A DNA stretch of 64,000 nt from Hyphococcus formosus (GCF_046736345.1 NZ_CP157210.1:868001-932000), one strand, 5' to 3'; positions 43,600 through 52,282 are shown, counted from the first letter of the stretch. A program made the numbers and translations. Notes: generated by a model from the sequence alone, not told the origin.

Positions 43600-44936
43600 C
43601 TGCTCTGCACCTGGCCGGATGGATATTCGCGCAAGGTTGCAAGAGCGAAGGCTACGGATTCTTCGATGCAAAGCCCTTGCGGTCGTGTGCAAGCGGCGAT
43701 GTCCACTTCGATCCCATAGAGAAGTTCGTCATTGGCGCTCCGAAACACGGTGTTTTCGATGACGCCCTGAATACGCAAAGCGGTTTTGGTTGCTTCCCCT
43801 TCATTTGTGGCCGGGGCAAGAACAAGAAACGTATCATTGGCAATGCGCGCGACCAGATCTTCAGCGCGCGTGACACGATTGATAAGCCGTGCAGCCTGAT
43901 GCAGGGCTCTTCGTCCCGGTTCAGGTTCGCCTGAGCCTTTGGCGCTACTGTATAACCGTAGGACAATCATCGAGAGCTGGTGATCGGTTTGATCCGCACG
44001 GGCACAAATCCGCGACCCATGTTCGGTTAAAAAGTTCGTGGTGAAGGCACCAGACGCCGCGTCACGCACGCCTTCGCCGACACAGCTATTTAAAAACCGC
44101 CGCATTGACTTCAGCAATCGGGTCCGGCGCGTCGCCAATTGTACCTTTGGCGCAAGATCCGCCGCTACGTGATCGGTCAGAATAAAGTCCGATGCACCGC
44201 GTTCTACGAAAACGGCCATGTCATCGGGGTCGGGTAGCGGAAAGATAATCGGCATGCTTGCGTGTTTTGGATGGCGACGCAGCGCACGGGCAAGACTCAT
44301 CAATGGGTCGTTCTCCCGCGTCGGTAGAAAAACCGCACAATCGAATTTTGAATTTTCTATTGCGCGCAGGGCTTGCCCCGCAGAGAAAACGCAAACGCAC
44401 TGTTCCGATATGGGCTTAAGGGCATTGATGGCCGCAAGGGCAGTTGGCCCCGCCTCGCCAGCGATTAAAACCCTGAGCGGCGTTGATGGCGCAGCAATCG
44501 GCGGGAATTCATTTAATCGGCTTAAAGTTGCAAGCGATTTCAATCGTTCGCCCGTTTCCTCAGCGATGTTTCTCAGCCGCAAAATCTGTCGGCACCGTTC
44601 AATAAGCCCCTCGGGCTTTGTAAGTATGGTTACCAACTCACCATGCCGACGCAGGGCCTTGCGCGCAGTCGCATCAATATAGGGATCTATCAAGATCAGG
44701 ATTGAGGAATCCGGCGAGGATTTACGCAATTGACCCGCGACCGCCTGTGCCTTTTTGCTCGAAAGTTGTTTCCCGCGCAGGTCTATCAGGCCGATATCGG
44801 CCTTCTGTGCGTCTTCATGTGAGACAAGGGAATATCCTGCATCTGCAAACGCAGATGCCAACGCTTCTAATGCTTCTTTGTCGCCCCCAACATAAGCAAT
44901 ACGCGCGATTGAAAATGCGCTGTTTTTATCTTGCAT
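43596..44936 (-). CDS. Receiver/degenerate-GGDEF protein, PopA-like c-di-GMP effector candidate
   Basis: This protein of about 446 residues has two receiver-like domains and a C-terminal GGDEF-like domain. The first receiver has GLIDLRGKQL where the phosphoacceptor would lie, and the second starts LRVLIAGEAGPTA; both are divergent. In the GGDEF-like domain the catalytic motif is ANDTF (366-370) instead of GGEEF, so cyclase activity is not expected. The inhibitory-site motif RAED (357-360) is kept at the exact PleD spacing, so c-di-GMP binding is likely. The layout recalls Caulobacter PopA, which helps degrade CtrA. Start ATG at 44936; a TTG at 44963 is possible. Confidence 0.78.
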   Translation of the reverse strand: MQDKNSAFSIARIAYVGGDKEALEALASAFADAGYSLVSHEDAQKADIGLIDLRGKQLSSKKAQAVAGQLRKSSPDSSILILIDPYIDATARKALRRHGELVTILTKPEGLIERCRQILRLRNIAEETGERLKSLATLSRLNEFPPIAAPSTPLRVLIAGEAGPTALAAINALKPISEQCVCVFSAGQALRAIENSKFDCAVFLPTRENDPLMSLARALRRHPKHASMPIIFPLPDPDDMAVFVERGASDFILTDHVAADLAPKVQLATRRTRLLKSMRRFLNSCVGEGVRDAASGAFTTNFLTEHGSRICARADQTDHQLSMIVLRLYSSAKGSGEPEPGRRALHQAARLINRVTRAEDLVARIANDTFLVLAPATNEGEATKTALRIQGVIENTVFRSANDELLYGIEVDIAACTRPQGLCIEESVAFALATLREYPSGQVQSS

Positions 44937-44977
44937 GTACCCATCCGGCCCGTGGTGCACCAATCCACAATTCTGCT

Positions 44978-46747
44978 TTAACGCGGTGACGGTGCTGCCG
45001 GGAGTTTATTCAAGATACGGGCCGACTTGTCATCCTCTTGAGACATTTCAGCGTCTGGTTGCATAGCGTCTTTTTCAGTCGCCATGGCTGTCCTCTGGGG
45101 CTTTGACGAAAGGCAGATATCTTCTTCACCAACATTGGGGAAAATTCCGTTCGCCGCGCGCTCCTGATAGCAGGGAAGGGCAGCCAGAAATTCCTGGGGT
45201 TTATGCTGCGGGCCTGCCTCGCGATAAAGCCGTGCGGTGCTGACGCCGACATAGCGCCAGTGCCACGGCTCGTAGGTGTCTTCACCCGGCAGGTAATTAT
45301 TATTGGGCGGATAGGAGAGAATGAAACCGAACCGATAGGCGTTCTCTTCGAAGCACTGATAGCTGCGATCGCTTTGGCGCATGAAGCGGCCATTGACGTT
45401 TATATCTGCTGCGAGACCGGTTTGATGTTCGGACATGCCGGGCGGGGTGACCGTGCCGAGCGAGCCGATGCGTTCATAAAGACCGTATTGGGTTTTATAA
45501 GACCGGTAGCCGGAGCGCAGCGACAAACGCTCGCCGGATTCAGAGCGGCAAAGGGAAATAAGTTGCGCAAGCCGCGCCGGCAGGTTGGCCTCGCGCGGAT
45601 CGGATTCCGGATCCGGTGCCAGACGTAATTTCATCTCGTCTATATTTGGCGATTTCGCCGTTGGTACAGAATATTCCGAAGCGGAGGTCAGGTCCGTCGG
45701 CGCATAATCTGCATCAAGAAGAAAATATTGCGACACAGGCCGGTTCATGTCTTCGCGTCGGTCGCGTTCACGATTAGCCGCATAACGCTGTGCGCCGAAT
45801 GCATCGCGGAACAAATTGCGCATGTGTTCCTGAAGGGCTTGTGCCTCTGTCAGGCGGCCTTGTTGTTCATAGACGCTACTCAGTAGGCGGATATAAAGGC
45901 TTAGATCAGGGCTGTTCGCGCCTTTGAGTTGTTCCTGCGCATGGAATGCCTTGAGGTATAATTTTTCGGCGTCATCAAGCCGGCCCATTTTGGCATAGAC
46001 CGGTCCAAGCATCAGCGTAAGCTGAACCGTGTCTTGATGTTCAATGCCTTGTAGTTTGGAGCGGATGAAATAGGCAGACGACAAAAGGCCGGCAGCGGCG
46101 TAATTCCCGTCCTCACGCGTCGCAAAAAAGGCACCGAGCGAGGCCATATTATTGGCGGCAGCAAGTTGCGTTTCGCGGGTGCCGGTCGTCGGTTGATAGG
46201 GGTGCGCATGGTTCAATGCGGCGGTGAACAGGGGGGCAGCATTGGCAACGGCTTTGGCGTATTGGGCGCTAATCGATTTTCCGGTTTCAAACCCGCCGCG
46301 CGCCGCATCGTCGCCTGCGAGTTCAAGGAAAGAAGCGTAAATGGCGACCGATGCTTCAATATCGCCTGACCATAGCGACGCGCGCGCTAATTTGTCTTCG
46401 TAGCGGAGCCGTTCTCGCGCCGTAAAAGATTGCGCAGTTTTGGTGCCCAATGCGTCGCGATATAAAGAGGCGGCGTCTTCAAAGTGCCGCCGCGCGGTCT
46501 TCGCATCAGCAACATCGAGCATCAAAGGCGCAAGCTCATCTGATGTATGTCCTTCATTGCGCAGCAATGACAAAGCGCGGACACCATGCCGGGCGGCGCG
46601 TGCCTGCGCGCCTTCATTCATCAATTGTTCAAAACGAAACTTAGCAGCGCTGCTGTCTACGCGGACGGCAACGTTGAAATAGATTGAAAATCCAATCGCC
46701 AGCAGCAAAAACGCGCCAGCGAGATAAATAGGCGAACGAAACGCCAT
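44978..46747 (-). CDS. TPR protein with D,D-carboxypeptidase (VanY/M15) domain
   Basis: This protein of about 589 residues is anchored by an N-terminal helix (IYLAGAFLLLAIGFSIYF), followed by a long TPR-like helical region (about 35-350) and a C-terminal M15B D-alanyl-D-alanine carboxypeptidase domain. That domain has LRSGYRSYKTQYGLY, the zinc motif SEHQTGLAADIN (HxxxxxxD) and EPWHWRYVG. It would trim peptidoglycan stem peptides in the periplasm, with the TPR part recruiting partners. The ATG at 46747 places the anchor at the N-terminus. A TTG at 46903 would add 52 residues. The TPR-VanY fusion is unusual. Confidence 0.82.
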   Translation of the reverse strand: MAFRSPIYLAGAFLLLAIGFSIYFNVAVRVDSSAAKFRFEQLMNEGAQARAARHGVRALSLLRNEGHTSDELAPLMLDVADAKTARRHFEDAASLYRDALGTKTAQSFTARERLRYEDKLARASLWSGDIEASVAIYASFLELAGDDAARGGFETGKSISAQYAKAVANAAPLFTAALNHAHPYQPTTGTRETQLAAANNMASLGAFFATREDGNYAAAGLLSSAYFIRSKLQGIEHQDTVQLTLMLGPVYAKMGRLDDAEKLYLKAFHAQEQLKGANSPDLSLYIRLLSSVYEQQGRLTEAQALQEHMRNLFRDAFGAQRYAANRERDRREDMNRPVSQYFLLDADYAPTDLTSASEYSVPTAKSPNIDEMKLRLAPDPESDPREANLPARLAQLISLCRSESGERLSLRSGYRSYKTQYGLYERIGSLGTVTPPGMSEHQTGLAADINVNGRFMRQSDRSYQCFEENAYRFGFILSYPPNNNYLPGEDTYEPWHWRYVGVSTARLYREAGPQHKPQEFLAALPCYQERAANGIFPNVGEEDICLSSKPQRTAMATEKDAMQPDAEMSQEDDKSARILNKLPAAPSPR

Positions 46748-46942
46748 CGCCACTATCGTCCCCTCAGTTCCCCAGACCTCACTGAGAAGTAACTTTATCA
46801 CTCGTTTGCCAAACTGGCGAGCCTTTACAGCCAATTTCCACAAACTCAGCTGCCTGGGCGCTTCCGAGGCTGGTGCTTGCAGGAAGTTTTCGCTATGCCC
46901 CAAAGGAAATAGAGATCACGCAAATCAAGACAGGGCAGTTTA

Positions 46943-47686
46943 ATGACGAGTACCGGAAGACGACGCATATATTTAATGCGCCACGGTCATGTAGATTATT
47001 TCGACTCGGAATTGACGGACCCGCGTATGGTGGACCTGACCGATGAAGGCAGACGCCAGGCCGAAACCGCCCGCGATGCCCTTAAAAATGCGCAATTCGA
47101 TATTGCCGTTTATTCTGGCCTGCCGCGAACAAAGCAAACCGCCGAGATCGTTCTTTCCGGCATTGAGGACGCGCCTGAACTGATCGCGCATGAGGGTTTG
47201 GAAGAGGTCAAAAGCGGTTGGATCAAGGCCAAGTCACGCGATGAATTGGCGGCGCGTTTGGCCTATGGTTTTGATAACGCAGAAGAAGAAAACGCATGTT
47301 TTCTACCTGACGGCGAAACTTTTGCGGAAGCGGAAAAGCGGATCACCGCAGCGATCGAAGAGTTGGTCTTCACCAAGGATTGGAAAACGGCACTTATCGT
47401 TGCGCATGAAGGGGTAAACCGAATTACCTTAGGCTGGGCCTGTGGTGGCGGGCTGGCAACGATTTCTGCGTTTGAACAGGATCTCGCCTGCATCAATCTT
47501 TTGGATGTGGACGTCACGCCGAACGAAAAAGGCGACGGCCTTCAGATCGAGAGAATGTCAATCAAGGCTCTCAATGTAACCGCCTATGACTTTGTAAAGC
47601 ATGAGCTTTCTCGGACCAGCATCGAACATCTGTTCGGTGTTGATTTTGGCGGATTGCGTCCCGAACGGCCAACAGAGGATCTGTAA
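46943..47686 (+). CDS. Histidine phosphatase family protein
   Basis: This 247-residue protein belongs to the phosphoglycerate-mutase-like superfamily. The phospho-histidine motif RHG is at 13-15 in IYLMRHGHVDYFD. SGLPRTKQTAE gives the second arginine, and the acid/base histidine lies in LIVAHEGVNRITLG. The C-terminal part (from about 180) is longer than the minimal domain. The substrate could be a sugar phosphate, a nucleotide or a cobalamin intermediate; no neighbour settles this. It is divergent from the VanY-domain gene. Confidence 0.85.
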   Translation: MTSTGRRRIYLMRHGHVDYFDSELTDPRMVDLTDEGRRQAETARDALKNAQFDIAVYSGLPRTKQTAEIVLSGIEDAPELIAHEGLEEVKSGWIKAKSRDELAARLAYGFDNAEEENACFLPDGETFAEAEKRITAAIEELVFTKDWKTALIVAHEGVNRITLGWACGGGLATISAFEQDLACINLLDVDVTPNEKGDGLQIERMSIKALNVTAYDFVKHELSRTSIEHLFGVDFGGLRPERPTEDL

Positions 47687-47780
47687 AGCGCTTCATTTGA
47701 GCGGACTTCACAAATTGCCTTAAACCTTTCGTAATTTTGTGGTTAACTCTGACTTGGGGATTTCGTCAGGGAGAACATTG

Positions 47781-48638
47781 ATGCCGTATGGAGTAAAGCA
47801 GGGCGTGAAAGCGCCGGGGGAGTTTGGACTATCGGACATTGCGGGGCTTGCGCTCTCCGGATCTGCGGGGATCATCGCAGCGCTCGTTACTGATTTCCAG
47901 CAATCTGGCGAGGCGTCAGCGCTCTACACAATTAACCAATGGGTCGTGCAGCTCGCATCTGCATTTGGTTTTGGCACTATTCCGTTGTGGATGGTGGTTG
48001 TCGGTTTGACGGCCGTCGGTGCCGGTTCTGTTTTCTATTTTCAGCCGATCACACGCCAAGGTGCATTTGCACAGGGGTTTGGCCTGCTCGCAGTCTTGAT
48101 GACCGCGATACCTTCAAACCTCGCAGGCGGTCTGCAGGGCATAAACGACAATCTGCCGGGGCTTGAACCGGCGACCACGACGAGCCGCGAAGCATCTGTC
48201 GGCGGCGGACGCATTTACAAAGCCAGCTATTCGCAGGCGACAATCATACCGGTTCAAGACCGTCGGGGCGGTGCGAAATATGATGTGCACCTGACAATAA
48301 ACTTTCCGGAAGGTTTGCCGGCCGATATCGATTCGATGATCAGGCAAGGTACATTGCGCGGTCGTCTTCATAATGAAGACACGAAGGAAACGTGGAATCT
48401 CTTCCGGACCTCTGGCGGTACGGTCCGCCAGCGCGGCAATTCGATTATTATTCATGCAGGGGTTCCAGCACGCTCTGATTCGGGCCGGCTATGGGTCCGG
48501 GTCGAAGCAGCGGGTTATGCGATCGAACTTGAATCCTATCAGGCGACAACACGTAGTACCGTGGACTGGACGGTCGATATGCAACCGTCTTCGGTGCCGC
48601 TTTTCGTGCAACGCCTACGCAAGAGCTATTGGTTCTAA
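47781..48638 (+). CDS. Unknown membrane protein with C-terminal beta-rich domain
   Basis: I do not recognise this 285-residue protein. Three likely membrane segments span about 17-36, 58-84 and 95-112 (IAGLALSGSAGIIAALVTDF is the first). A soluble domain (about 135-285) with alternating strands follows, containing VHLTINFPEGLPADID and IIIHAGVPARSDSGRLWVRV. The ATG at 47781 has GGGAGA nine bases upstream. A near match to a CtrA site (TTAA-N7-GTAA, 47720-47734) lies in the gap before it. A terminator follows at 48647-48676, so it is probably transcribed alone. Confidence 0.65.
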   Translation: MPYGVKQGVKAPGEFGLSDIAGLALSGSAGIIAALVTDFQQSGEASALYTINQWVVQLASAFGFGTIPLWMVVVGLTAVGAGSVFYFQPITRQGAFAQGFGLLAVLMTAIPSNLAGGLQGINDNLPGLEPATTTSREASVGGGRIYKASYSQATIIPVQDRRGGAKYDVHLTINFPEGLPADIDSMIRQGTLRGRLHNEDTKETWNLFRTSGGTVRQRGNSIIIHAGVPARSDSGRLWVRVEAAGYAIELESYQATTRSTVDWTVDMQPSSVPLFVQRLRKSYWF

Positions 48639-48646
48639 GGGAGGGA

Positions 48647-48676
48647 AGCATCGGCCCAATCGGGCTGGCGCTTTTT
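48647..48676 (+). terminator. Rho-independent terminator of the unknown membrane protein gene
   Basis: An imperfect 11-bp stem with GCCC/GGGC core (48654-48657 with 48662-48665), one mismatch and two G-T pairs has loop AATC and runs into TTTTT at 48672-48676. It lies eight bases after the stop codon. Confidence 0.65.
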
Positions 48677-49334
48677 AATCGCCGAAATGCCGGAGCAAAT
48701 TGTTCCGCAAGTTTAACAGGCGCGTGTAGATCGGCGCGGGCGCATTGACCGCCCTAAGATCTGCAAGCGCTGTCTCCAATTCAAACAACATCTCTCTTTG
48801 CTCGCGCGAGCGAATGCGGCTTTTGACCCAACCTATACAGGCGAGGCGCTTGCCGCTTTTGACCGGTTCCACCCGATGTACGGCGGTTGACGGGTAAAGC
48901 AGCAAACTGCCGGCTGGGCCTTTGATCGCGTCATCATGGCCAGCATTCTGAATGACCAGATCGCCGCCTTCATATTCTTCGGGCGCGCTCAGAAAAAGCG
49001 TAAAGGACAAATCGGTTCGGGTATCGTGAATGTATGCGGCATCCACATGGTCACCATAGGACATGCCGGTGCCATATTGGTTGAGTGCAATTCTGGCGAT
49101 TTTTTCTGGCTGGGCTGCGGCCTGAAATGTCTCATTCTCCTTGAGCGCCGCCTCAATCTTGCCGATGACACCTTTAACCGTTGGTTTGCTTAGGTCCCCT
49201 TGAAGGTTTTCCTTCACGGCGCGTGCATGCCCTTTGGCCGTATCCCGTCCGTCGCGCCATACGGTTTCGTCCGCTAAAGCATCGCGAATGGCGCGGCATT
49301 CATCCGGGGTCAAAACGCCATTTATATGGAGCAT
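48675..49334 (-). CDS. PiuC-type Fe(II)/2-oxoglutarate dioxygenase (PKHD)
   Basis: This 219-residue protein of the PKHD-type hydroxylase family (PiuC/YbiX) is often linked to siderophore receptors and iron uptake. The iron triad is H96, D98 (YGDHVDAAY) and H153 (TAVHRVEPV), with R163 as the 2-oxoglutarate ligand. EGGDLVIQN and LLLYPSTAVHRV are family blocks. Its substrate is not known. It is divergent from the acidic-repeat lipoprotein at 49411, with 76 bases between them. That promoter region contains TGCAATTGATTATT, a weak resemblance to a Fur-type site. No TonB receptor lies next to it here. Confidence 0.9.
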   Translation of the reverse strand: MLHINGVLTPDECRAIRDALADETVWRDGRDTAKGHARAVKENLQGDLSKPTVKGVIGKIEAALKENETFQAAAQPEKIARIALNQYGTGMSYGDHVDAAYIHDTRTDLSFTLFLSAPEEYEGGDLVIQNAGHDDAIKGPAGSLLLYPSTAVHRVEPVKSGKRLACIGWVKSRIRSREQREMLFELETALADLRAVNAPAPIYTRLLNLRNNLLRHFGD

Positions 49335-49410
49335 AGACTTTGTTCCTAATAATCAATTGCATCAAGGGGCGGTTTCTATATCATGCGCCCATCGAATCTG
49401 GAGTGGCAAA
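49335..49410. promoter_or_regulatory. Shared divergent promoter region, possible iron-responsive site
   Basis: This 76-base gap drives the PiuC-type gene leftward and the acidic-repeat lipoprotein rightward. TGCAATTGATTATT (minus strand, about 49346-49361) has an inverted AATTG/CAATT element and AT-rich flanks that resemble Fur or Mur sites weakly. GGAG at 49400-49403 is the lipoprotein gene's ribosome site. Iron control is suggested mainly by the PiuC family assignment. Confidence 0.35.
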
Positions 49411-50295
49411 ATGACTAGACGTCTTAAATTAATGACCGGGCTCTCGACGCTCGCGGCCGTAAGTGCGCTTTCCCTAGCAGGGTGTGGTGGTGAAGGCGAC
49501 ACCGAGGGCGAAGGGGAAGCCGGACATGACAGCACCCACGCAGCGGGCGAAAGCGAAGCCGGCGCGACTGCCGCTGGTGAGAGCGAGGGCGGCGAGAGTG
49601 AAGGTGGTGAGAGCGAAGGTGGTGAGAGCGAAGGCGGTGAAAGTGAGGGTGGCGAGAGCGAAGGCGAAGCGCTGACCGGCGATCCTGCTTCGAGTGATAT
49701 TGCCTATCTTCATCTATTGGGATTGGCCCGCGGCCATCTGATTGCATTCCATGAACTTTACGGATCAGGCAGCATCGATATGGCGCTCATGCATGTCAAA
49801 CATCCGGAAAGTGAACTCTATGCGTCACTTGCCCCCGCATTCGATGCGCGGAAAAAGCCCGGCATGGCGCAGGAACTAAGAGACCTTGCTGCAGCGGCTG
49901 ACGCCCGAGGAGAAATTGAGCCCGGTTATGAAGCCGTCGTCCGCGCGCTCGACGCGCACGCGCCCGACACAAGCGTTGCCAATGTACTTTTGGCCGTGTC
50001 CAAAATCGTTCGGACGGCAGCAGACGAATATGACATTGGCGTCGAGGATGATGGGCTTATCACGAATGCGCATGAATATCAGGACGCCTACGGATTTTTG
50101 ATTGCGTCGCGTGAAATCCTTGCTGGTGTCAAAACCAACGATATGAACGCAACTGAGGCGATCAATTTAGCGCAAGAGCAAATCGATGTTGCCTTGACGG
50201 CGTTTGATGGGCTGACCGCCGAGAAAACCGAAGGCGCTGCATCGACGCTTTATGGTGCCGCCGCCCGTATCGAAATTGCCGGTCGCGGTCTCTAA
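49411..50295 (+). CDS. Lipoprotein with acidic GESEG pentapeptide repeats
   Basis: This 294-residue lipoprotein has lipobox SLAGC (Cys25). Residues 28-85 are acidic and Gly/Glu/Ser-rich, ending in six exact GESEG units (56-85). The rest is an alpha-helical globular part with IAYLHLLGLARGHLIAFHEL, MHVKHPESELY and a C-terminal DVALTAFDGLTAEKTEGA; several His, Asp and Glu residues could bind metal. The ATG at 49411 has GGAG upstream; a longer in-frame start at 49234 would lie inside the divergent gene and is rejected. I do not recognise a named family. Divergence from a PiuC-type gene suggests a role in iron handling, as inference. Confidence 0.78.
   Translation: MTRRLKLMTGLSTLAAVSALSLAGCGGEGDTEGEGEAGHDSTHAAGESEAGATAAGESEGGESEGGESEGGESEGGESEGGESEGEALTGDPASSDIAYLHLLGLARGHLIAFHELYGSGSIDMALMHVKHPESELYASLAPAFDARKKPGMAQELRDLAAAADARGEIEPGYEAVVRALDAHAPDTSVANVLLAVSKIVRTAADEYDIGVEDDGLITNAHEYQDAYGFLIASREILAGVKTNDMNATEAINLAQEQIDVALTAFDGLTAEKTEGAASTLYGAAARIEIAGRGL
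49576..49665 (+). repeat. Six tandem 15-bp repeats encoding GESEG
   Basis: Six in-frame 15-base units, each coding for GESEG, vary only at synonymous positions (for example GGT or GGC for Gly, GAG or GAA for Glu). The synonymous drift with exact protein repeats suggests selection for the peptide. Copy number could vary between strains by slippage. Confidence 0.92.
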
Positions 50296-50308
50296 ATATC
50301 GCAATTCT

Positions 50309-50337
50309 AAAAGGCGTGGATATTAAACATCCACGCC
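50309..50337 (-). terminator. Rho-independent terminator overlapping a stop codon
   Basis: The stem GGCGTGGAT/ATCCACGCC (50313-50321 with 50329-50337) has a seven-base loop. On the minus strand it is followed by TTTT (50309-50312). The stop codon of the lipoprotein gene at 50323 lies in the loop. On the plus strand no T run follows. Confidence 0.8.
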
Positions 50338-51219
50338 CGGCGCGACGGGATTTTCTAAATTTTTTCCGCGAACATCGAGATGTGACGTCGCGAAATAAAG
50401 CGCGGCGATCAGCTCGGAAATTTCGTCATTCAGCCCAAAAGTCGCGCGGACTTTGACGTGCCAATCCAAGGTTTTTACGACCCAAAGTGCTGTTTTAGCA
50501 TGCGTGCCTGCATCATCTGAAACCTTAAACCCGATAACATGCGGTAATTCCAGGCCCGCAAAAAGTTCAGCGTCTTCTTCCTCATCCGATAAAGTGATTG
50601 TTGCGACAAGGACCTCCATTTCCTCAATGACGTTATGGGCATCAAAAATAGCCGACACCGCGCCGATCGCATGTTCTTCTTGGGTGATATCTGGCCAGTG
50701 GCTTGCAAAAATATTGAATTGCCCACCGCTCGCATTATCCAGATAAGCGCAGGCCACATTGCGATTGGTTTCGTCGAAATGAACAATCTGCGTTAGGTCA
50801 TATTGTCGGCTCAGCGATTCAAGCTTGATGACTACCGGACAACGAAGTCCGCTTTCAATATGAAACATCGCGGTTGACTCATCGCGCCAACCGGGCGGTG
50901 TCATACTGTTCTGAATTTCAAAAATGGTTCCGTTTTCGTCGGCTTCTTCGTTGTAAATCCGCTTGGATGGTCGCTCAGGATTTTTAAAGTGAGTTTCATG
51001 GCCAGAGGGTTTCCACGCCACCGAAACCGCGACGCCATCAAGGTTTGATGATTGCCGCTCAAACGCAAAGCGTTCCGTCATCTCAATTCGAGAAAGGTCA
51101 GCCAATTCTTCCGTGTAGCTATGATTTTGCGGGAAGAGGGCAGTTTCGTTACCGGGCGTAGTCGCACAAGCCGTCGCAGCAACAATGCCAGCGAGAGCGA
51201 TAATTCTAACAGGATACAT
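50323..51219 (-). CDS. Hypothetical lipoprotein
   Basis: I do not recognise this 298-residue protein. The signal peptide ends in a likely lipobox (IVAATAC, Cys18). The mature protein is mixed alpha/beta with two further cysteines (LRCPVVIKLESL and NVACAYLDN), which may form a disulfide. A late acidic loop (SDEEEDAELF) is notable. AAGGA precedes the start. Its own terminator overlaps the stop codon. It is convergent with the acidic-repeat lipoprotein and lies downstream of the SDH-family protease gene on the same strand with a 26-base gap, so the two may be co-transcribed. Confidence 0.68.
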   Translation of the reverse strand: MYPVRIIALAGIVAATACATTPGNETALFPQNHSYTEELADLSRIEMTERFAFERQSSNLDGVAVSVAWKPSGHETHFKNPERPSKRIYNEEADENGTIFEIQNSMTPPGWRDESTAMFHIESGLRCPVVIKLESLSRQYDLTQIVHFDETNRNVACAYLDNASGGQFNIFASHWPDITQEEHAIGAVSAIFDAHNVIEEMEVLVATITLSDEEEDAELFAGLELPHVIGFKVSDDAGTHAKTALWVVKTLDWHVKVRATFGLNDEISELIAALYFATSHLDVRGKNLENPVAPGVDV

Positions 51220-51245
51220 GCGGCTTCCTTTTTCGTCTGACGGCG

Positions 51246-52208
51246 TTACTGATCACGACGCCAGAACGGCGAGCGCTTCTCTTCAGGTTTGGCTTTAAGT
51301 TCTTTGGGGTTCCACGGCCCATAGCTGTAACTGCGGGCACCGGGTTGGGGCTGTAGGCCGGTCAACGTGACCCGGTTTGGCCCCTGTAATGCGGCATTGG
51401 GTTCGTCCTCGATATATTTGACACTTTTGGTGCGCTTAAGGCTATCGGGGAAGAGGGCCATCATCTCCATGATTTCTTTTGGCATGTCGCGCGAGACATT
51501 AAGGCCGATTTCTTTCGCTTCGCCATAGGCGATTGGGTAATCATGGGTCCAGCGGCCCGATGACAATTGTTGCGAAATGCTTACGGCCGCGTTCTCCGAG
51601 ACTGTACCGGTCAAAAGCTCACGCGCTATTTTTTCCAGTTGATTGATCGCCATTGCGCCCACATCCGCAAGCACAAGCGTATAGTCATCCGTGTTCTGAA
51701 TAGGTTTCTCTGATGCAACGCGAACAACGGATGCGGCAGGAAGCCCGCCGATTTGCGGATCAATCGGGCCTAACACTGCATGTTCACTCAAAACGATTTC
51801 GTCTGCGGCGAGCGCGATCAACGTTCCGCCAGACATTGCATAATGCGGGACGAATACAGTTTTCCGACCCGGATGGGCTTTTATCGCCCGCGCAATCTGT
51901 ACGGCGGGGAGGACAAGCCCGCCCGGCGTGTGCAGGATAAACTCAAGCGGTTTGTTCGGCGGCGTTTTTCGGATCGCATCAAGAACATCTTCGGCATCGT
52001 TCAAATCGATATAGCGCAGCATTGGAATGCCGAGCATGCCCATCGGTTCCTGCCGATGGACGATTGCGATAACGCGGCTTTTTCGTTTCTTCTGGATTTT
52101 CGTGAATTTCGCGACCAATTCGGCGTGACGCTGTTTATTGCTCCAGTTGCGAGACAAAATAAACAACAAAATCAACAAGATAGGCAGCGCGCCAAAAAAT
52201 GCATCCAT
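51246..52208 (-). CDS. SDH-family (serine dehydrogenase proteinase) membrane protease
   Basis: This 320-residue ClpP-fold protein of the SDH_sah family relates to S49 signal peptide peptidases. A membrane helix spans residues 5-19 (FGALPILLILLFILS). The serine nucleophile is S126 in HYAMSGGTLIALAADEI, with the oxyanion strand IEFILHTPGG-like LEFILHTPGG at 88-97. VLGPIDPQIGGLPAAS resembles SppA substrate-loop motifs. It probably degrades membrane or periplasm-facing peptides. The ATG at 52208 has GGAGGGG upstream; a GTG at 52226 is also possible. The substrate is unknown. Confidence 0.82.
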   Translation of the reverse strand: MDAFFGALPILLILLFILSRNWSNKQRHAELVAKFTKIQKKRKSRVIAIVHRQEPMGMLGIPMLRYIDLNDAEDVLDAIRKTPPNKPLEFILHTPGGLVLPAVQIARAIKAHPGRKTVFVPHYAMSGGTLIALAADEIVLSEHAVLGPIDPQIGGLPAASVVRVASEKPIQNTDDYTLVLADVGAMAINQLEKIARELLTGTVSENAAVSISQQLSSGRWTHDYPIAYGEAKEIGLNVSRDMPKEIMEMMALFPDSLKRTKSVKYIEDEPNAALQGPNRVTLTGLQPQPGARSYSYGPWNPKELKAKPEEKRSPFWRRDQ

Positions 52209-52282
52209 GCCCCGGGACCCCTCCACGCAGTACTGGTTGAAAAGTCTAAGGGCTTTTTGTGGGTGTGGGAAGGGGCGTTTAC

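Noticed and set aside
49234..49410. N-terminal extension of the acidic-repeat lipoprotein
   Set aside because: It would overlap the divergent PiuC-type gene and remove the lipoprotein signal from the N-terminus; the ATG at 49411 has a ribosome site.
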